Below, piece after piece: positions 25,990-38,962 of a DNA stretch of 64,000 bases (its first letter is position 1; each line of letters opens with the position of its first letter). The notes beneath the pieces are model-generated. The model ran no database searches. It was not told the origin of the DNA and saw only the letters and a program-made list of their open reading frames with translations. Source of the stretch: Alitta virens (Eukaryota > Annelida > Polychaeta > Phyllodocida > Nereididae); contig OW028577.1 of assembly GCA_932294295.1 (NCBI GenBank), forward strand, positions 7,994,501 to 8,058,500. The letters are read 5' to 3'. Both the position numbers and the translations under genes were made by a program.

Positions 25990-26012
25990 TGACCTCTGGC
26001 TGACCTTGACCT
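25990..26012 (-). promoter_or_regulatory. Perfect DR5 (RARE-type) plus DR0 nuclear-receptor element
   Basis: Three identical TGACCT half-sites lie in one orientation at 25990-25995, 26001-26006 and 26007-26012. The first two are separated by five bases (CTGGC), so the minus strand reads AGGTCA-N5-AGGTCA, the textbook RAR/RXR element. The second and third abut as a DR0 and include TCAAGG-type context bound by ERR/NR5A/NR6A receptors. By base composition alone a perfect DR5 is expected far less than once per window. No target gene is visible. Confidence 0.45.
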
Positions 26013-29000
26013 CTGAGCTATTCCATCTTCAAGACAGTTTCATTGTTGGCTTTTAGGAAACCATAAGAATGCGATAAACGTGCAGCCACTAATGGTTTTC
26101 TGAAACTCGCAACATGTTTTTGGGTTGCTCTCTCATTTTGCAATGTAAACTGTTACACATAGAATTACACAGGGCATTCAGAAGTTGCAACAATAATTAA
26201 TGGTATTTAAGGATGTTCAATTTTTACTGTGGCTCTTAATGATTCCTGTTAATGCGGAACAACCCACCCCCAAGAGGTTTTTTGCATTCCACTAATAGAT
26301 ACATTAATGACAGGCAGGACCATCTACATTTAGGTAGAGAAAAGAACATTACGAGTTAAATTTAGAATTGCAATATTGTCACTAATGAATGCTAATTGGT
26401 GGGTAAGAGGAACTAACATCAAATGTTGCATTGCTTGCATGTTACATCTACCTCTAATGGATTCCGATTAAGGCTTTTCATATGCAACATTTTTTTGTCT
26501 TTTATGTGTTGTCAAATCGAAGAACAAGATGAAAAGTTTACTAAACCATGTCATGCGCTTTTACTTCAAGTGCTCTTCAAGGAGTTTTAAGAAGATGATT
26601 GGCCAATAATATAAAAATCGTGTAATCAGATAATCTAAATGGTTTTCAGCACAGACAATCCGGTGTGGTATTTCATCTATTTCTGGGTAATGATTTGCTT
26701 GATTGTGATAACATAAATTGACCCATTACTCGGAAGTTCTAAATTGATTTGATTTTCGTAGAATCAAATGAATTGTTTTGTAGGCAATACTGTGCAGGTG
26801 AAAAGCACAATCTAGAAATGGGCTGTGCTGAGCTGAGCTGCGGAGATGTGGGAAGGCATCCTGTGGCAAGTTAGTAGGATTAGTCATGCTACTGCTAATC
26901 CTGTTTAGCTAAGGGACAAGCCTTGTTAGATTTAGTTTACCCGCCAGCTTAGAGGTCTTGATGGGGATTGTCATCTCCACAGAGAAGGATCTGTTGCCGG
27001 TCACCACATCGATCTTACTCTATGCTTTCTCTGCAGGTTTTAGGCTGCTTGCATATTACCAACCCTAACTTGGGCCCTACCAGGGTCCTACTAATGTCCT
27101 ACCAATGGTCTATTTCAGATGCTGGTAGGCAATTACTACCAGCAGCTTCTTGTTCACCGTTTCTTGTAACTCCATTCACAGATGATGGCCATCCAACAGT
27201 GGCTGGCCTAACACAGGCTTCAATCGATGACACAGGATGACCTCTTTCTCCCCATCTTGTTTTTGCCCCTAATGCCCTGTATTTACGAGACCTGGAGGTT
27301 GCAGTGGCAGGGCCTGGTCAGCCCACAACCGTCCAATGATGTTTCCTGTCAGAGCCTCATCACTGGATGGCCCATCTGCCACTACCATCCCTGTATCAAA
27401 ATACAAGGGATGATAACAAGAACGGCCAGCATCCCAGATGCACTCAATAGCTCTTATTGGTCTCTTGATGCTCCCAAATTCTCTGCAAGTATGCATACTA
27501 GTGCTCATACACATCACATCTGTGCAGAGCCTGGAGATTTTTTACAGTGTGACTTGCAAATGACGAGTGTGACCTGTGTTGCCCGGAACTGTTTGTATCA
27601 CACTAACAAGAAAGAACGATGCAACAAAAAGCCACAAAGGCATTGTTTGGAGTGATATGACTATGCAATGATAAATCAAGCAATCATAAAATACAAAATA
27701 AGGAATAGCACTGGTATATTTCTTGCCGCGAGAACTTACACAGAGCTGTGCGCTGGGACCATAAATGTTACGTGAAAATAAATACAGCTGAGCGGTGGAG
27801 GAAATATGGATTTTCTGGAATATTTTCGTCTAGAAGGCTTGAAAAAGCTACAAATTAAATCAAGGAGAATGCATGGCATTCCGCGAACAAGATTTTTTCT
27901 CTTCCTTCTCTCAATCGATTTGTAAGTTGTGTGTTATGTGTATGCAAATGTAAAGAAGGAACTCAATGACTTTGGCGAAGTGAGGAGCACACCAATTTCG
28001 CTTCTATTTATCTGCTTGGCTCAGGATTCTGACAATAGTGCCAAATTTTTGAGGGACCTCCATTACTCGGCTCCTTAACCCTAATCACTGCGGTGTGTTC
28101 TGCGGGGCTTGTTGGAGGCCACAAAGAGGTCCTCATGAAAGCAGACACTTTTTGTACTGCAGGGACCACCGATGCATAAGAATTAATGCCTTTAGCCTTG
28201 ATTGAAAGTGCATAATTGATAATTGTCTTCCGATTTTGGAAGGCTGGTGAATTTTTGGCCGCATTTCTCATTCTCTTTCCATCAGTTTTCATTCAGTGAC
28301 TCTGGTTACAAGCACCCCCTCTTGAGCTGCACAACATTCCAGCAGTATTTGCTCGACAATTATGACCTAAGATGGCGATTGGCACATTTTAATGACGCCC
28401 TTCCGAGTGCTTTGGGAGATGTCATCTGTTGAAATGACGGATGGGCTTTTTCAAGAGCCGGGTGCTTGACTCTGCCTCTCTGTGTGCTCATCGGGATGTT
28501 TGCTGCTGAGAAAAGCAGATCATTTGTGGCCTGAATTTAGCAGATGTATCCGAAGAGAAGCAATTGTTAGTCTGCCATGTGACAAACTGCGGATATTGCA
28601 AGAGTCTGGAGCGAACAGTTTCCGTCTATTGACACAGTCTCCCCATCGGGATTGGCAACAGGGTCTATTCGCTCATTCCCTATTGATTACTTGAGCCTGA
28701 TGATCAAATAGCCATGGTGAGAAGTGGCTGAGTGACATGTGGCTCCGGCTGACAGTGATTGGTGTCCCAGGGCAACTGGCCGCTGGCTAGCCCCCAGATT
28801 TCCCGCCTTCTGTTTGTTAACATTCGGGTCACTGACCTGGGTCATCTACAGTGTCAATATCTGAGTCGCGATGTGTTCACTTCCTGACCACTGTAATTTG
28901 CGACTGACCCTTGGCTATCCAGCGCACAGTCAACATGCCTACTTGTTCCAATCCGGGCAAATGGAATACCTCTGGTCACATAACCTCTGGATATCGGCCA

Positions 29001-31492
29001 CACTGGAGACTGGAATTTGTGGGCAATCTCAAGTCATTGCAAATAAATCCCCAATGATCACTAAAAATTGCAGGACAGCAAAAAACCAACGAGGTCATGA
29101 TGAGGGGACCTCTGCGGATCGCATGAATAGGATGGCCCTGTATATTGTGACCATTCCTCATACTGACCTAATGTGGGTAATGTATACTGTTATTTTCCCT
29201 GTGTGCTGACTTGAAAATGTTCCGGTGCAGATAGGTTGAATGTTGCATAATTGATGGGAGTAGGATTGGGTTTGCATTGAGAGAGGGAGCACTTACTTAG
29301 AAAGTCCATTTGGGCCCATGGTATGACAACTCTGTCTGTGGTGATACCAACTACTACCTGAGGAGCGATGGTCTGCCCTTCCTATTCCACAGTTCCTGCC
29401 TCCAACTCTTATCTTCCCCACAGATGCGTCTTATTGTGGCACAGATCAGACTGAGCATGGCTTATTTGACTTTCATTAGCCTTGGTCGCCTCATTGCTAG
29501 TCCCAGCTTGCACAATCAATGGAGCAAATTGCGACATGTGATAGGCGATGCCCGGGTAGTATTGTTTGTCCAACTTATGCAAAGTGTCCCATGCAGGAGA
29601 ACTGTGCTATACTAGTGGAATGTGGTGGGATGCTCGTGGGATGATAGAGGGATGCTGGTGAGATGCAGTCGGTTGAGCTGGTTGGTGTTACTGAGCCTGC
29701 TGCCTCATGCCAACCAGTGAACGCCAACAGGGCAGCATGCTGTAGTCCCTTCAACTTCCTATCCACCGTAGTTATTGTATTTTGCTGCACTGCCATAGAG
29801 CTCTGTGCCGACATTACAGTCCTGCCAATGCTTGCCATAGCATCCCTGCCATTGCTCCATGCGAGTGTGTGTATACAACAGGAAGTGTGGGCGACGTCAC
29901 TCAGGAGCAGGTACAATAGCCCAGTGCTATAGGGCAGTGCTATTCGTATTTGCTATTCCCATGCATGCTATTCTATGGTAGGTTGCTATGGTATTATTGA
30001 CATCTTCATGAGGTCGTAAATCCTATATTCACTCCGATACATGCATACGACATGCTTCAAGACATTAATTAGAGCAATTCTGCCTCCTTGTACTTCATTA
30101 TTAATTCATGCATGTGCGTGTATTTGCAAACTCCTGCACTAATATTGTCATGTCACGAGAAGTTTGGATAAACTGTAGGCGGGTTTAATTTGAAACGCTC
30201 AAACATCAAATCAAATGTTATAGAAAGGTTCATACCACGCTATTCTATGAACATTTAAAAGTTTTGCTTTTGCGTTAATTGCCCACTTGTGGACTACTTT
30301 TAAGCCATCTTTCCATGAAAAAAAACATGATCAGTCTGTACATTTGTTGTTATTATTAAGGCACTATTAACATGCCACCAGGCAATAAAACCTCCTTTAG
30401 CCTACAATTGAGTGGTTATGATAGGCTTCTAGTGGGTAAATAGTGAAGTGTTGCAAAAAGCTAGATATTTGAGTCATCATTAACCTTTTTGTCAGCGTTA
30501 ACTTCCAGATAATGGTTCCTAGCGCAGGATGGTTGATGGGCTCAAATGTTTCCAACTTCTGGAACAGTCCTTGGGGCAAGATGCTCGAACCTTCGTGTTG
30601 CTTGTAATAAAAGGACAAGAGAAGCGGAGAAGTGGAATGTCTCCCGACTCGTTGTGAGTAGCCATTTGCCTAATTCTGTTGGAAAAGACGTATTGAATAA
30701 GGTCATTGGGCAGCCATCCGGCTTTGTGTTGTCGGATCAAACGCTACTTCTTGCCTAATTAAGATTAAGTCTCGACCTCACTCAGACCTGCTCAGCCCGG
30801 AAAGACAGCGCTTCTCCACTTATCCAGCACGACAAGTTATCATTAGCAAATTGCCGCACACTGCCTTTGAGCTTTGCTAATGCACTGGAAACGACCTTAA
30901 GCACAAAAATACCAGGACCAGACCAGTGGAACTTCGCAAGGCTGACTGCTTCACCCATCAATGTGACCGGCTTGACTGCTTTGGCAGCACCAACAACTTC
31001 GCGTTAATGACATTCATCCAGGGACACATGGGACCCTGGGCCCAGATATTCATACATGTTTGTGGTCTCATACACCAAGTACATTGCTCTCCTAGAGGGA
31101 ATAATTAGAGGGTGGGGCGATAATTCAGCTGCTCTCCTCCAGCGAGACTGTCTCTACTTTCTCTGCAATATACTGTGCAAATCTCTGCGTATAATACTGC
31201 TATGGACTGCCCATGTGTTTGCCTGAGACGTCCAATCTGCCTAGAAAGCCTTGCCATCACTCTTCCAGTCACCACCAGAAGGACAAGTTCTATGGTCCTT
31301 TTTGTCTGGTTGCTTCCTGCCTTGTGTTACTCATCCTGGTTTACTGGTTGGGCATTGACTTTATTTCTGCTTCAACTAAGATGCTACTATGCTCCATTGA
31401 TACCATGGCATTGCACCATCTGCTGACTTCTCCTGTTAAAATTGATCTTTCGTATACAATGGTGCTATATTGTGGAATGACTTACCTGCTGG

Positions 31493-31567
31493 AATTGATA
31501 CCATTGATGCATGATGTGAATGGTTCTAAGGAACTGATACCATTGATGATGTCAATGGTTCTAAGAG
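31493..31567 (+). repeat. Imperfect tandem duplication, ~38-bp unit
   Basis: 31493-31531 and 31532-31567 both contain GATACCATTGATG and AATGGTTCTAAG, differing by a small indel and point changes. It is a local duplication in non-coding DNA. Confidence 0.8.
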
Positions 31568-32511
31568 AACTTTGATATTTCATTTTGAATGGTTTTATGT
31601 CCGAGTTATTGTGTATGTATATATAGTGTTACCTTGACTCTATAAATCAGGGCCAGTATGTATAACTATTCATGCTGAAATCTTATCTTCCTAAATAATA
31701 CATTGTATAATAACTTCTACTCATCAAAACTAAGGTGCACAATGCGCATGTAGGCATACAGGGTTTGCCGTGGTGGAAAAGGACCATTTTAATGCCATTA
31801 CAGGGCTTTTCTTCTTTTTGCCAACTTAAGCAAAAACATTGTGAACGGAAACCCCTTTAAAGAGCACTGTAATACATCAGAAGACAAGCCCTGCTATAAA
31901 TGCATGCTATTAAAGTTGCCCAGATGATTTTAGGAGAGAAACCATGCCAGCCAAGAAGTAAAGTACTTTGACTCATGCCTTTGAGCTCCCACTATATGAT
32001 GATGAGCTTACAAATATGATTTTTTCCTGTGAACTCATCAGCCAGGGAGGGGTATTAGAAGCCCTACTACCAACATGAAAGTACAGGGCTGGTGTAGTGA
32101 TATATGCGGGGGCGAGGCTGCTCATCTAACAGTCAGTAAAACATGCATGAAGCACAGTGGCTGTTAAATGGCCAGCTGTCTAACGAGCAAGGGACATGAT
32201 GGCCACTTCCAAGGCATCTTAGTCTTCAGTCACATCCACTGTCTTCTGGCCACCATTTACTGTCTAAGAAGCTCCAGTGTTTAAGGACTTCAAAGTAGCA
32301 ACTAATGTCGATCAGTCTAGGACAAAAGACAAAGGAATAGTCGAACAACATTTGGTAGTCTGTGCTAAACTTTCTTTGCCATACAATCTTCCAATTGACA
32401 TCGATTTATTGAATGTAGGCTCTCAGCAAAGTTTAAGCAACAAAGGTTGACCCGATTCCGGCTTCCCTTTCCTCTGAATTGATGTAAATCCGAAGCCTCA
32501 ACTCATCATCA

Positions 32512-32546
32512 GCTGCTGCTGCTGCTGCTGCTGCTGCTACTGCTGC
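32512..32546 (+). repeat. (CTG)n tract
   Basis: About eleven CTG/CTA units with one interruption. It is one of four CTG/CAG tracts in the window and no long coding frame surrounds it. Confidence 0.95.
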
Positions 32547-34063
32547 AATCATCTCTAACTAATTTAGCAGCTGCTTATTCGGTCGCATAATGTGCACCGT
32601 AGAAGGTTGCTACGGAACTCTGCTTCTTTCTATTCAATGAACCTACCAACGAACGAGAAAAATGCTACTCCTGACAAAATGGCTCATGACACTTTCATTA
32701 ACAGCATTGGCAAACCGCTTAATGAGGTACAGACACAAGCATCAGTGCATCCTGCTGCTCTTCATGGTCATGTAAACTGAGTTTGTTTCATGGTCACCAC
32801 AGCTGCTGTATCTCTCTTAAAGCTCCCATACTCACTTCCAACAGTTGCTCAGCTTGTGTCATCATTTCTTTGCTCTGTTTTTGAAGAACAAATAGCAACT
32901 AGAAACCATCATATCCTCAGGTGAACATGTCTTGGTGTTACATGTTCGCCTCCTGTTACAATTTTCCAATTTCCCGCCCTGTTACCCGCTCGACACACTT
33001 CATATGAAGGACGTTACTTCACTTCCGGTACCTCACTTCCGGTTACCTCGGCAGTAATTACGGCGCTAAAGAAACAAAAGGAAGTCAGTTGACGAACTCA
33101 TTTCTTTGAAGTTGTCAGGCAATGTATCACTGCGCTTAAGATGCGTCAAACAGTGCCTTCAAAATAATGAGCTGGTAAGCATCAATGACACAGACATACT
33201 TAACATATTGTGGCTTTTATCAGTGTCTTAATGTTAGTACAACAACGGATAATGCATATCTATTATGTAGGAGTTACATTTAGTCTCTGTTCTTCTTAAT
33301 GTATAATGATCACGTAATTCGTCCCAGTACACTGAGGGCACACTTTGTTTATTTATGTAAAAAATGTTTACTTATTCTGTTTATACTGGGTTCAAATAGT
33401 ATTGTTTTTCAAACGTTTGTATTAGGTTATATACTAAAAGATTTATAATAGCATTAGTTTCTGCCTGATAGTTCTTTATTTACTAAAAGCGCAAAAAAGC
33501 ATTGCAAAAACGTGGTGATTGACACATGCTAAATGCATTTGTCCATTTTAAATCTCTCCGTACACGTTTTTCTTTTGGCTAAGTATTCTTTTCGTTGCTT
33601 TTTTTTTGTGTGTGTGTGTGAGAACTGGGCCTATTTTTTATTGTAATTCAGTTAGCTGAAGACGAAATCAAATTTACCGTCTTTCCTTATTCCATTCAGA
33701 ACTGGCTCGCTGTTTGCAACCTGTGCCATTGGGAGACGCATTCCTTTTCCAGAGTTATTCGTCTTGGTGTGTCATGAAAACATGTCCCTCTTCCAGGGTA
33801 ATAATTCAGACTCACTTTTTGATGTCAATACTTGATTAAAAACGAGGATCTAGTTAGGAGTGTCACGCAACTTATTTAATTGGGATGTTTATCTCTGAGC
33901 CCCGAGACATCGTGTTATCAATTAGAATTAATAATAATTCATGGTCCTCTTGGGATCCCACACAACTGCCAACGAGACTTTGGCATAACATTGCAACAAG
34001 GAGCATTATAACTTAAATAAGGCACTACAAGATTTGTTGGACCTGTTCTACACCTACAACAGC

Positions 34064-34350
34064 TGGGCAGCTGGGTCGTCAACTGGTAAGACGCTCGCCT
34101 GCTCCTCTGAAGGACCTGGGTTCTATCCCGGGCTCGGGCACCCTTTATGAGCAACATCCCATCTGGATGTCGTTCGGATGAAACAATAAATTGGGGGTCC
34201 CTTGTACTCAGTTTCTATGCTGAGGCAAGTTAAAGATCCCACCCATGGAGTAAATGTATAACATGGGTGTACTCCTCCTCTCTCTCACCTCATCAATCAA
34301 CCCTCGATAGTGGCAAGAACTTGCATTAGCAGGCTGCACTTTCCACATCC

Positions 34351-34381
<31 letters not shown>
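34064..34381 (+). mobile_element. tRNA-derived SINE with conserved-looking core and ATCT tail
   Basis: The 5' end carries an A-box-like TCGTCAACTGGTAAGACGC (about 34077-34095) and a B-box-like GGTTCTATCCC (34119-34129), spaced as in a tRNA. The body contains GTTCGGATGAAAC, GGTCCC and GTTAAAGATCCCA in order, blocks that recall the core shared by several metazoan tRNA-SINE families (possibly MetaSINE type; from memory and not verified). It ends in about eight copies of ATCT (34349-34381). No clear target-site duplication was found, so the exact start is uncertain. It differs in head, body and tail from the SINE at 21456-21644. Confidence 0.75.
34349..34381 (+). repeat. (ATCT)n tetranucleotide tract
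   Basis: About eight perfect ATCT units forming the 3' tail of the preceding SINE. Confidence 0.95.
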
Positions 34382-35160
34382 AATGGGCACCAGGAAATGT
34401 TTTTCTTGCGATACTTTTTTATGTAGATGCTAAGGGAACAATAAATTCCAAAGAACGGTTGTAAGTTTCAGCAGCAGACAGTCTGATGGGCAGAAATCAG
34501 GTCCCCGAGTGTCTAAGAGAATCTCAATTGACACAAAAGAAACTGTGACCAGCATGGAAATGTTGCGCCTCTGTCTGGTCTCCCCTCTCCCTTTTACAAC
34601 AGCATGATTTGTGTTCGCCTGACACACGTGGATTCTAAGGATAACAAAGGCCATTGGCTACTGCCACTGTCCGAATTCCGATGACCACAGTATAGTGTTC
34701 TTGAGATGGACAACGGTGCTGGACACTCCTGGACACCGCTGATCAATGTTCCTCTTTACTTTTACCCCCACAAAGCTGGCTGTCTGGTAGTTGTGTAGCC
34801 TCTTCAAGGAATAGTGTTTCCACTAAATCAATCTGGCCCAACGATTCTCTGCAGTCATTAGATTTCGCTTGTTAATACATTGCAGACTTATCTTCGTCGA
34901 GATTTAACTGGCAAGCAAAGAATGTCAGAATGATCACAATTTATGGAGAGCCAGATAGCATATCTGGTGTGTTTGGTTGGTCTAGAATCTTTGCAAGTAT
35001 CAGCTGTCGTAATAGAGAAGCTTTGATTCGGTCGTTTGCGTTGTGAGAATTGTCCACTTGTCCGTCGATCTACATTTAAATAGAATTGAGAAGCCCCGGG
35101 GATAGATTAAACAGAAGAGACGAGGCGAGCCCTTGGATATCTTGTCGCAGTTCCGAAGGC

Positions 35161-35172
35161 CTTTGATCAAAG
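35161..35172. promoter_or_regulatory. Palindromic TCF/LEF motif
   Basis: CTTTGATCAAAG contains the TCF/LEF core CTTTGAT on both strands, overlapping at the centre. It is a motif match only; Wnt responsiveness is untested. Confidence 0.3.
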
Positions 35173-36077
35173 AAGAAGGCGAGTGTTGGCGGAGTAATCA
35201 CAGGCAGCCTACAACGCCGTCAGCTAGTCGTTCAAGACAAACGCGCTCTGCAAAGTAGTCCCTCTTCCCGTGCGATGCTTCCATCGATGCCAAGTCTTTG
35301 CACTTTGTTTGCCTTCTGCTGCTCCGTTCCTCTGGAAAGTTTTGGGCAAAAAGAAGAAGGACCCAAAGCAAGCTTTGCAGCCACTTTGCCCAATATTTTG
35401 GTTGATGCTGCAAAAGGAAAACTAGGTCTAATGTGGGACGACCTGGGATGGCCTGCAATCTGCTTATGTAAATAGGAGAAGTGAATAGTTCAGAAGTGTT
35501 TCATTTCGGTCGCTTCAATTACCTTATTATATACACTGTATAGCTGTACGTTCTTATTTCACATTGCTTAAAGAAGTACTTTATAAATCAGGTGGCTGGA
35601 TTTTGCTTCTGGCACTGTTGAATAGTAGCCTTTTACACACAGTTACCACAAAAAATGATGTGGAGCATAGGAGCGTGCTGTGTGGACCCACCAGAAAGAG
35701 GCAAATAAAACAGGCAAGGGTGCTGGGCTGGTGGCTGGCTGGCTTGGTTGGTGATAGAAAGGCCATGGTGTGGAGTCAGCCGGTGAGGATGATGAAGGGT
35801 GACTGGGGTGAGGGGTGTTAAATACAACGCAGCCCCACAGGAAACAGACCTGCGAGGCTGGGGGTTATGAGGTTGATGATGTGCTCTGAGGCCCGAAGTC
35901 GTTTGTATGACAAGAGCATCGATTCTATACAGTCTCCCAAGACAAGCATGGTCTCTGTTTGCGGTGTTTCCCTGCTCCCCCGTGGCCCAAAACCCCCCAA
36001 CGCCCCTGAATATGATGTCGGCAATGAAATCAATTCTCGTTAGATGCCCACCACCGCCTGTGCTTGGTGTATAGCCT

Positions 36078-36091
36078 CCCCCCCCCCCCCC
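36078..36091 (+). repeat. C14 homopolymer
   Basis: Uninterrupted run of 14 C. Confidence 0.95.
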
Positions 36092-38893
36092 GGCATGGGG
36101 TGTTTTCCCTGGGGAATTATAACGACGACAGCAGGTTAGTCTCTTCATTCAGCCCCCGGACCTTCTCCTGGCATAATTTGCCCATTAATTATTTCGACCC
36201 TTGGCCCCAAATTGCTCCTTGAGCATGATCTAAATATACTTCAACTGGTTCCTGTAGGTGAATAACAGGAATCTGCTTCCTTTTCTCATATTCTTATTCT
36301 TATTTATTTCCCAAATTCAGCATGTGCCGTGTAAGTTTTTCTGGAGGTTGAGAAGGGGACTATTAAGGAGCCAGATAAGGTAGAACAGCTAATCAGCACC
36401 CTGGTTTTGAAGTCTTGTTGGGCAAATGGCTTTCGTCTGGATGATGGTGTGGCTTTCGCTCTTGTCAAGGTGCAGGGGAGGTTGGGTTCAGCTTGTGTTT
36501 ATCCAGCCGGCAAACAGAAACCTTGATGTTTGTCTGTTGCGCAAAGAATTCCAGTGTTTGTGGCAGGGGAGCAGCTTCCCTTGGTCTTGCTTGGGCAAAT
36601 AACTTAGTAGACTAGTAGCGTGTTAACGGCATCTCCAGGTCGGTTTTTCCCAACTTTTAAGAGTGCAAGAGCTGCCTATTGGCGCCATTGATTGCTTATG
36701 CTGGGGGTCTTTGAGCACCCTTTATGTATGTGAACGACATTTTACTGGCATCCATGTGAACTCGACATTTGTTATCGTGTTTACCAAGCATTCCTCTCCA
36801 TCGATGTATGCTCGTCCTTTGCTGCCCAGCCTGTCATTCAGGCAATCAAGCCGTTAGAGGTTTCATGTCTCTCTTGAATTTGTTTTTCAATTTAGTCGAT
36901 AGCCAGAGTGGGAACCTATCCAGAAGCAGTAAACGTCTGGAGCCTTTTGCAATTGATTGTCCTCAAAAGGTCCTCTAAATCTTTTTGCAACAATTTGTCT
37001 TCATATTATCTACACCGTCCAGATGAGACGGTAAAGCACCACTAAAAACATTGACAGGTGCGAGTTATTTTGGTCAAACTAACAGGCCTATATATTGTGG
37101 ACATAATTTTGGGTAATTTATACTGTTCCCTGCTCTAATAAGTCCTTAAACTGATTAGACACTCATCATTTTCACTTGGCCAGTCCCTGCCATGAATATT
37201 CCGTGGTAATTCTGATTGCTGAATGCATTTACCCAAGAGGTCTTCACCACTTGTGGTGTGTCCTTCAGCCCCTATGTAATTGCTATATTAGTCTTACAGA
37301 AATTTCTTAGGTACCCTGTGAGGTCGCAGACGAGGACATATTCATCAAAGAACAAAAAGTTATATCTTAATGGAAATGTGGCTTTCTTTCATTTAGGCAA
37401 AGGTCTTCTTAGGGACTGAAGAAGCCAAAGGTTAAAATGCAAAGGAAAGTTAAGGAGTCGAGTAACGGAGGAAGAAATTGGAAAGAAGCCAAAGCACAAA
37501 GACAGAACAATGGATGACCTTTTAACCTCGTACCAAGGAAATTTACTTCAGAAATTGATACGACCACACGGATTGGAAGACAATGAGGACCAGATAGGGA
37601 GCGAGAAATTTCATTTGTGACCTGCTGCACAGATACCACACAAGGAATTACACCCGTGGAAAGCCATGGCTAAATAGAAATTGCAAAGAGATGTTTTATG
37701 TAATTCGTGAAGCAATTGCGAGCAGGACAAGTTTATTGGTCCCAGAGAGACGTGCCTGCCTTCGAAATTTGATTTCCTGTTACATCTGTCTTGGGTCCGA
37801 GTGGACACAAGCCAGTCACATGACCAGTGCAACCAGTCCCTGGACAACCACGTGACTTAGCCTCTAACTCAATATACTCTCGTTCTCTCTCGTACTGTCT
37901 CGCTCTGGTTCGCTCTGGCTTGCTCTGGTTTGGTGTAGCTCAGACGCCATATGCCACCTAGGGCACTCCTTCTTTGAGGTATATCCACAATTTGCTCATT
38001 TTTGTTCAACACTACCTACCTCTCATAGCTCCATTCTCCATAACTCTGGTGTTATAAACAGCTCTGCAGTTCTGACTTGTTATTAACAACCTATCGCTGG
38101 TCATATTACACATTCTGGGCATGATAAACTGCAAATGACTTTTTTTGTCAGAGTCTTTTCTTTTGGAAATATGGATGAATGTCATGCAGTTTGGAGTTGC
38201 TATGTCAGCGGGATGTGATTGAGTGCTATTGTTCACTTTTCAAGCCCAGAGCTCCTCGTCTTTCCGGCTATTCATTAGTTTGCAACAATGTCTTTCAGAT
38301 TTTGTTTGGTAGAGATTGAAACCTTTTTTATTCTTTTTCATCGTTGGTTTATTATGCAGTTCTCGTAACAATGACTTTAAATTACTCTCATCAAAATCTT
38401 GAGAGGCAAGCATACCATTCACTTGAGCTGCTTTCTATATAATATATATTTGAGGTAAACGAATATGAGATCTTAGACTGACTCCCGAGATTATGACTTA
38501 ATGTCACCCTAGGCAGGTTTATCACACCCCAATTATGTCAAGCAATAATATGCCTCATGGGCCCTTCATGAGTATTCATTTGCTCGCGTATACACTAGAT
38601 GGGGGCAAGGGATGATTTATTTTGCAGATAAGAATCTTTACGAGAGAAGTGCCTAGTACACGCTATATTACTATGAAGTAGTTTATTTGGGCTGAGATGG
38701 GGAGATTGCGAGTGATAAATGGGATATCACGAGGAGGCTTTGCAGTCTTTGCTTGAGATAGCAAGGAACGGTGATAAGAGGCTGCGATGGTGGGAGGACC
38801 GTTGCCCAAAGAGGCTGTGCTAAGAGAAATGGAAGAGCTAGGTCCAGGCAGCCTCTCATTTGTTGTTGTTCTGTGGTGGAATCAGAGGCTGCA

Positions 38894-38894
38894 C

Positions 38895-38935
<41 letters not shown>

Positions 38936-38962
38936 CTGCTGCTGCTGCTGATGCTGATGCTG
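38894..38962 (+). repeat. Compound (CTG)n(ATG)n(CTG)n tract
   Basis: A run of CTG units passes into ATG/GATG units and back to CTG/ATGCTG. The reading frame through it (poly-Leu, poly-Met) is an artefact of the repeat. Confidence 0.95.

Larger units (their letters stand above)
21659..34063. other. Non-coding region, no supported gene
   Basis: No host gene recognised. The longest frame (142 codons, 27227-27655) has no domain and is a chance ORF. Features seen are an E2F-like cluster at 22242-22344, a 10-bp minisatellite at 23277-23334, a perfect DR5 at 25990-26006, an imperfect duplication at 31493-31567 and a CTG tract at 32512-32546. Confidence 0.6.

Noticed and set aside
27227..27655. 142-codon plus-strand frame
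   Set aside because: Composition looks random, no domain, no splice or promoter context; it could be re-opened only by transcript evidence.
35633..36148. 171-codon minus-strand frame
   Set aside because: Its Gly-rich section comes from a poly-C tract and no domain or codon bias supports it.
38582..38615. CACTAGATGGGGGCA as a CTCF site
   Set aside because: The core AG-GGGC spacing does not fit; weaker than the site at 6789.
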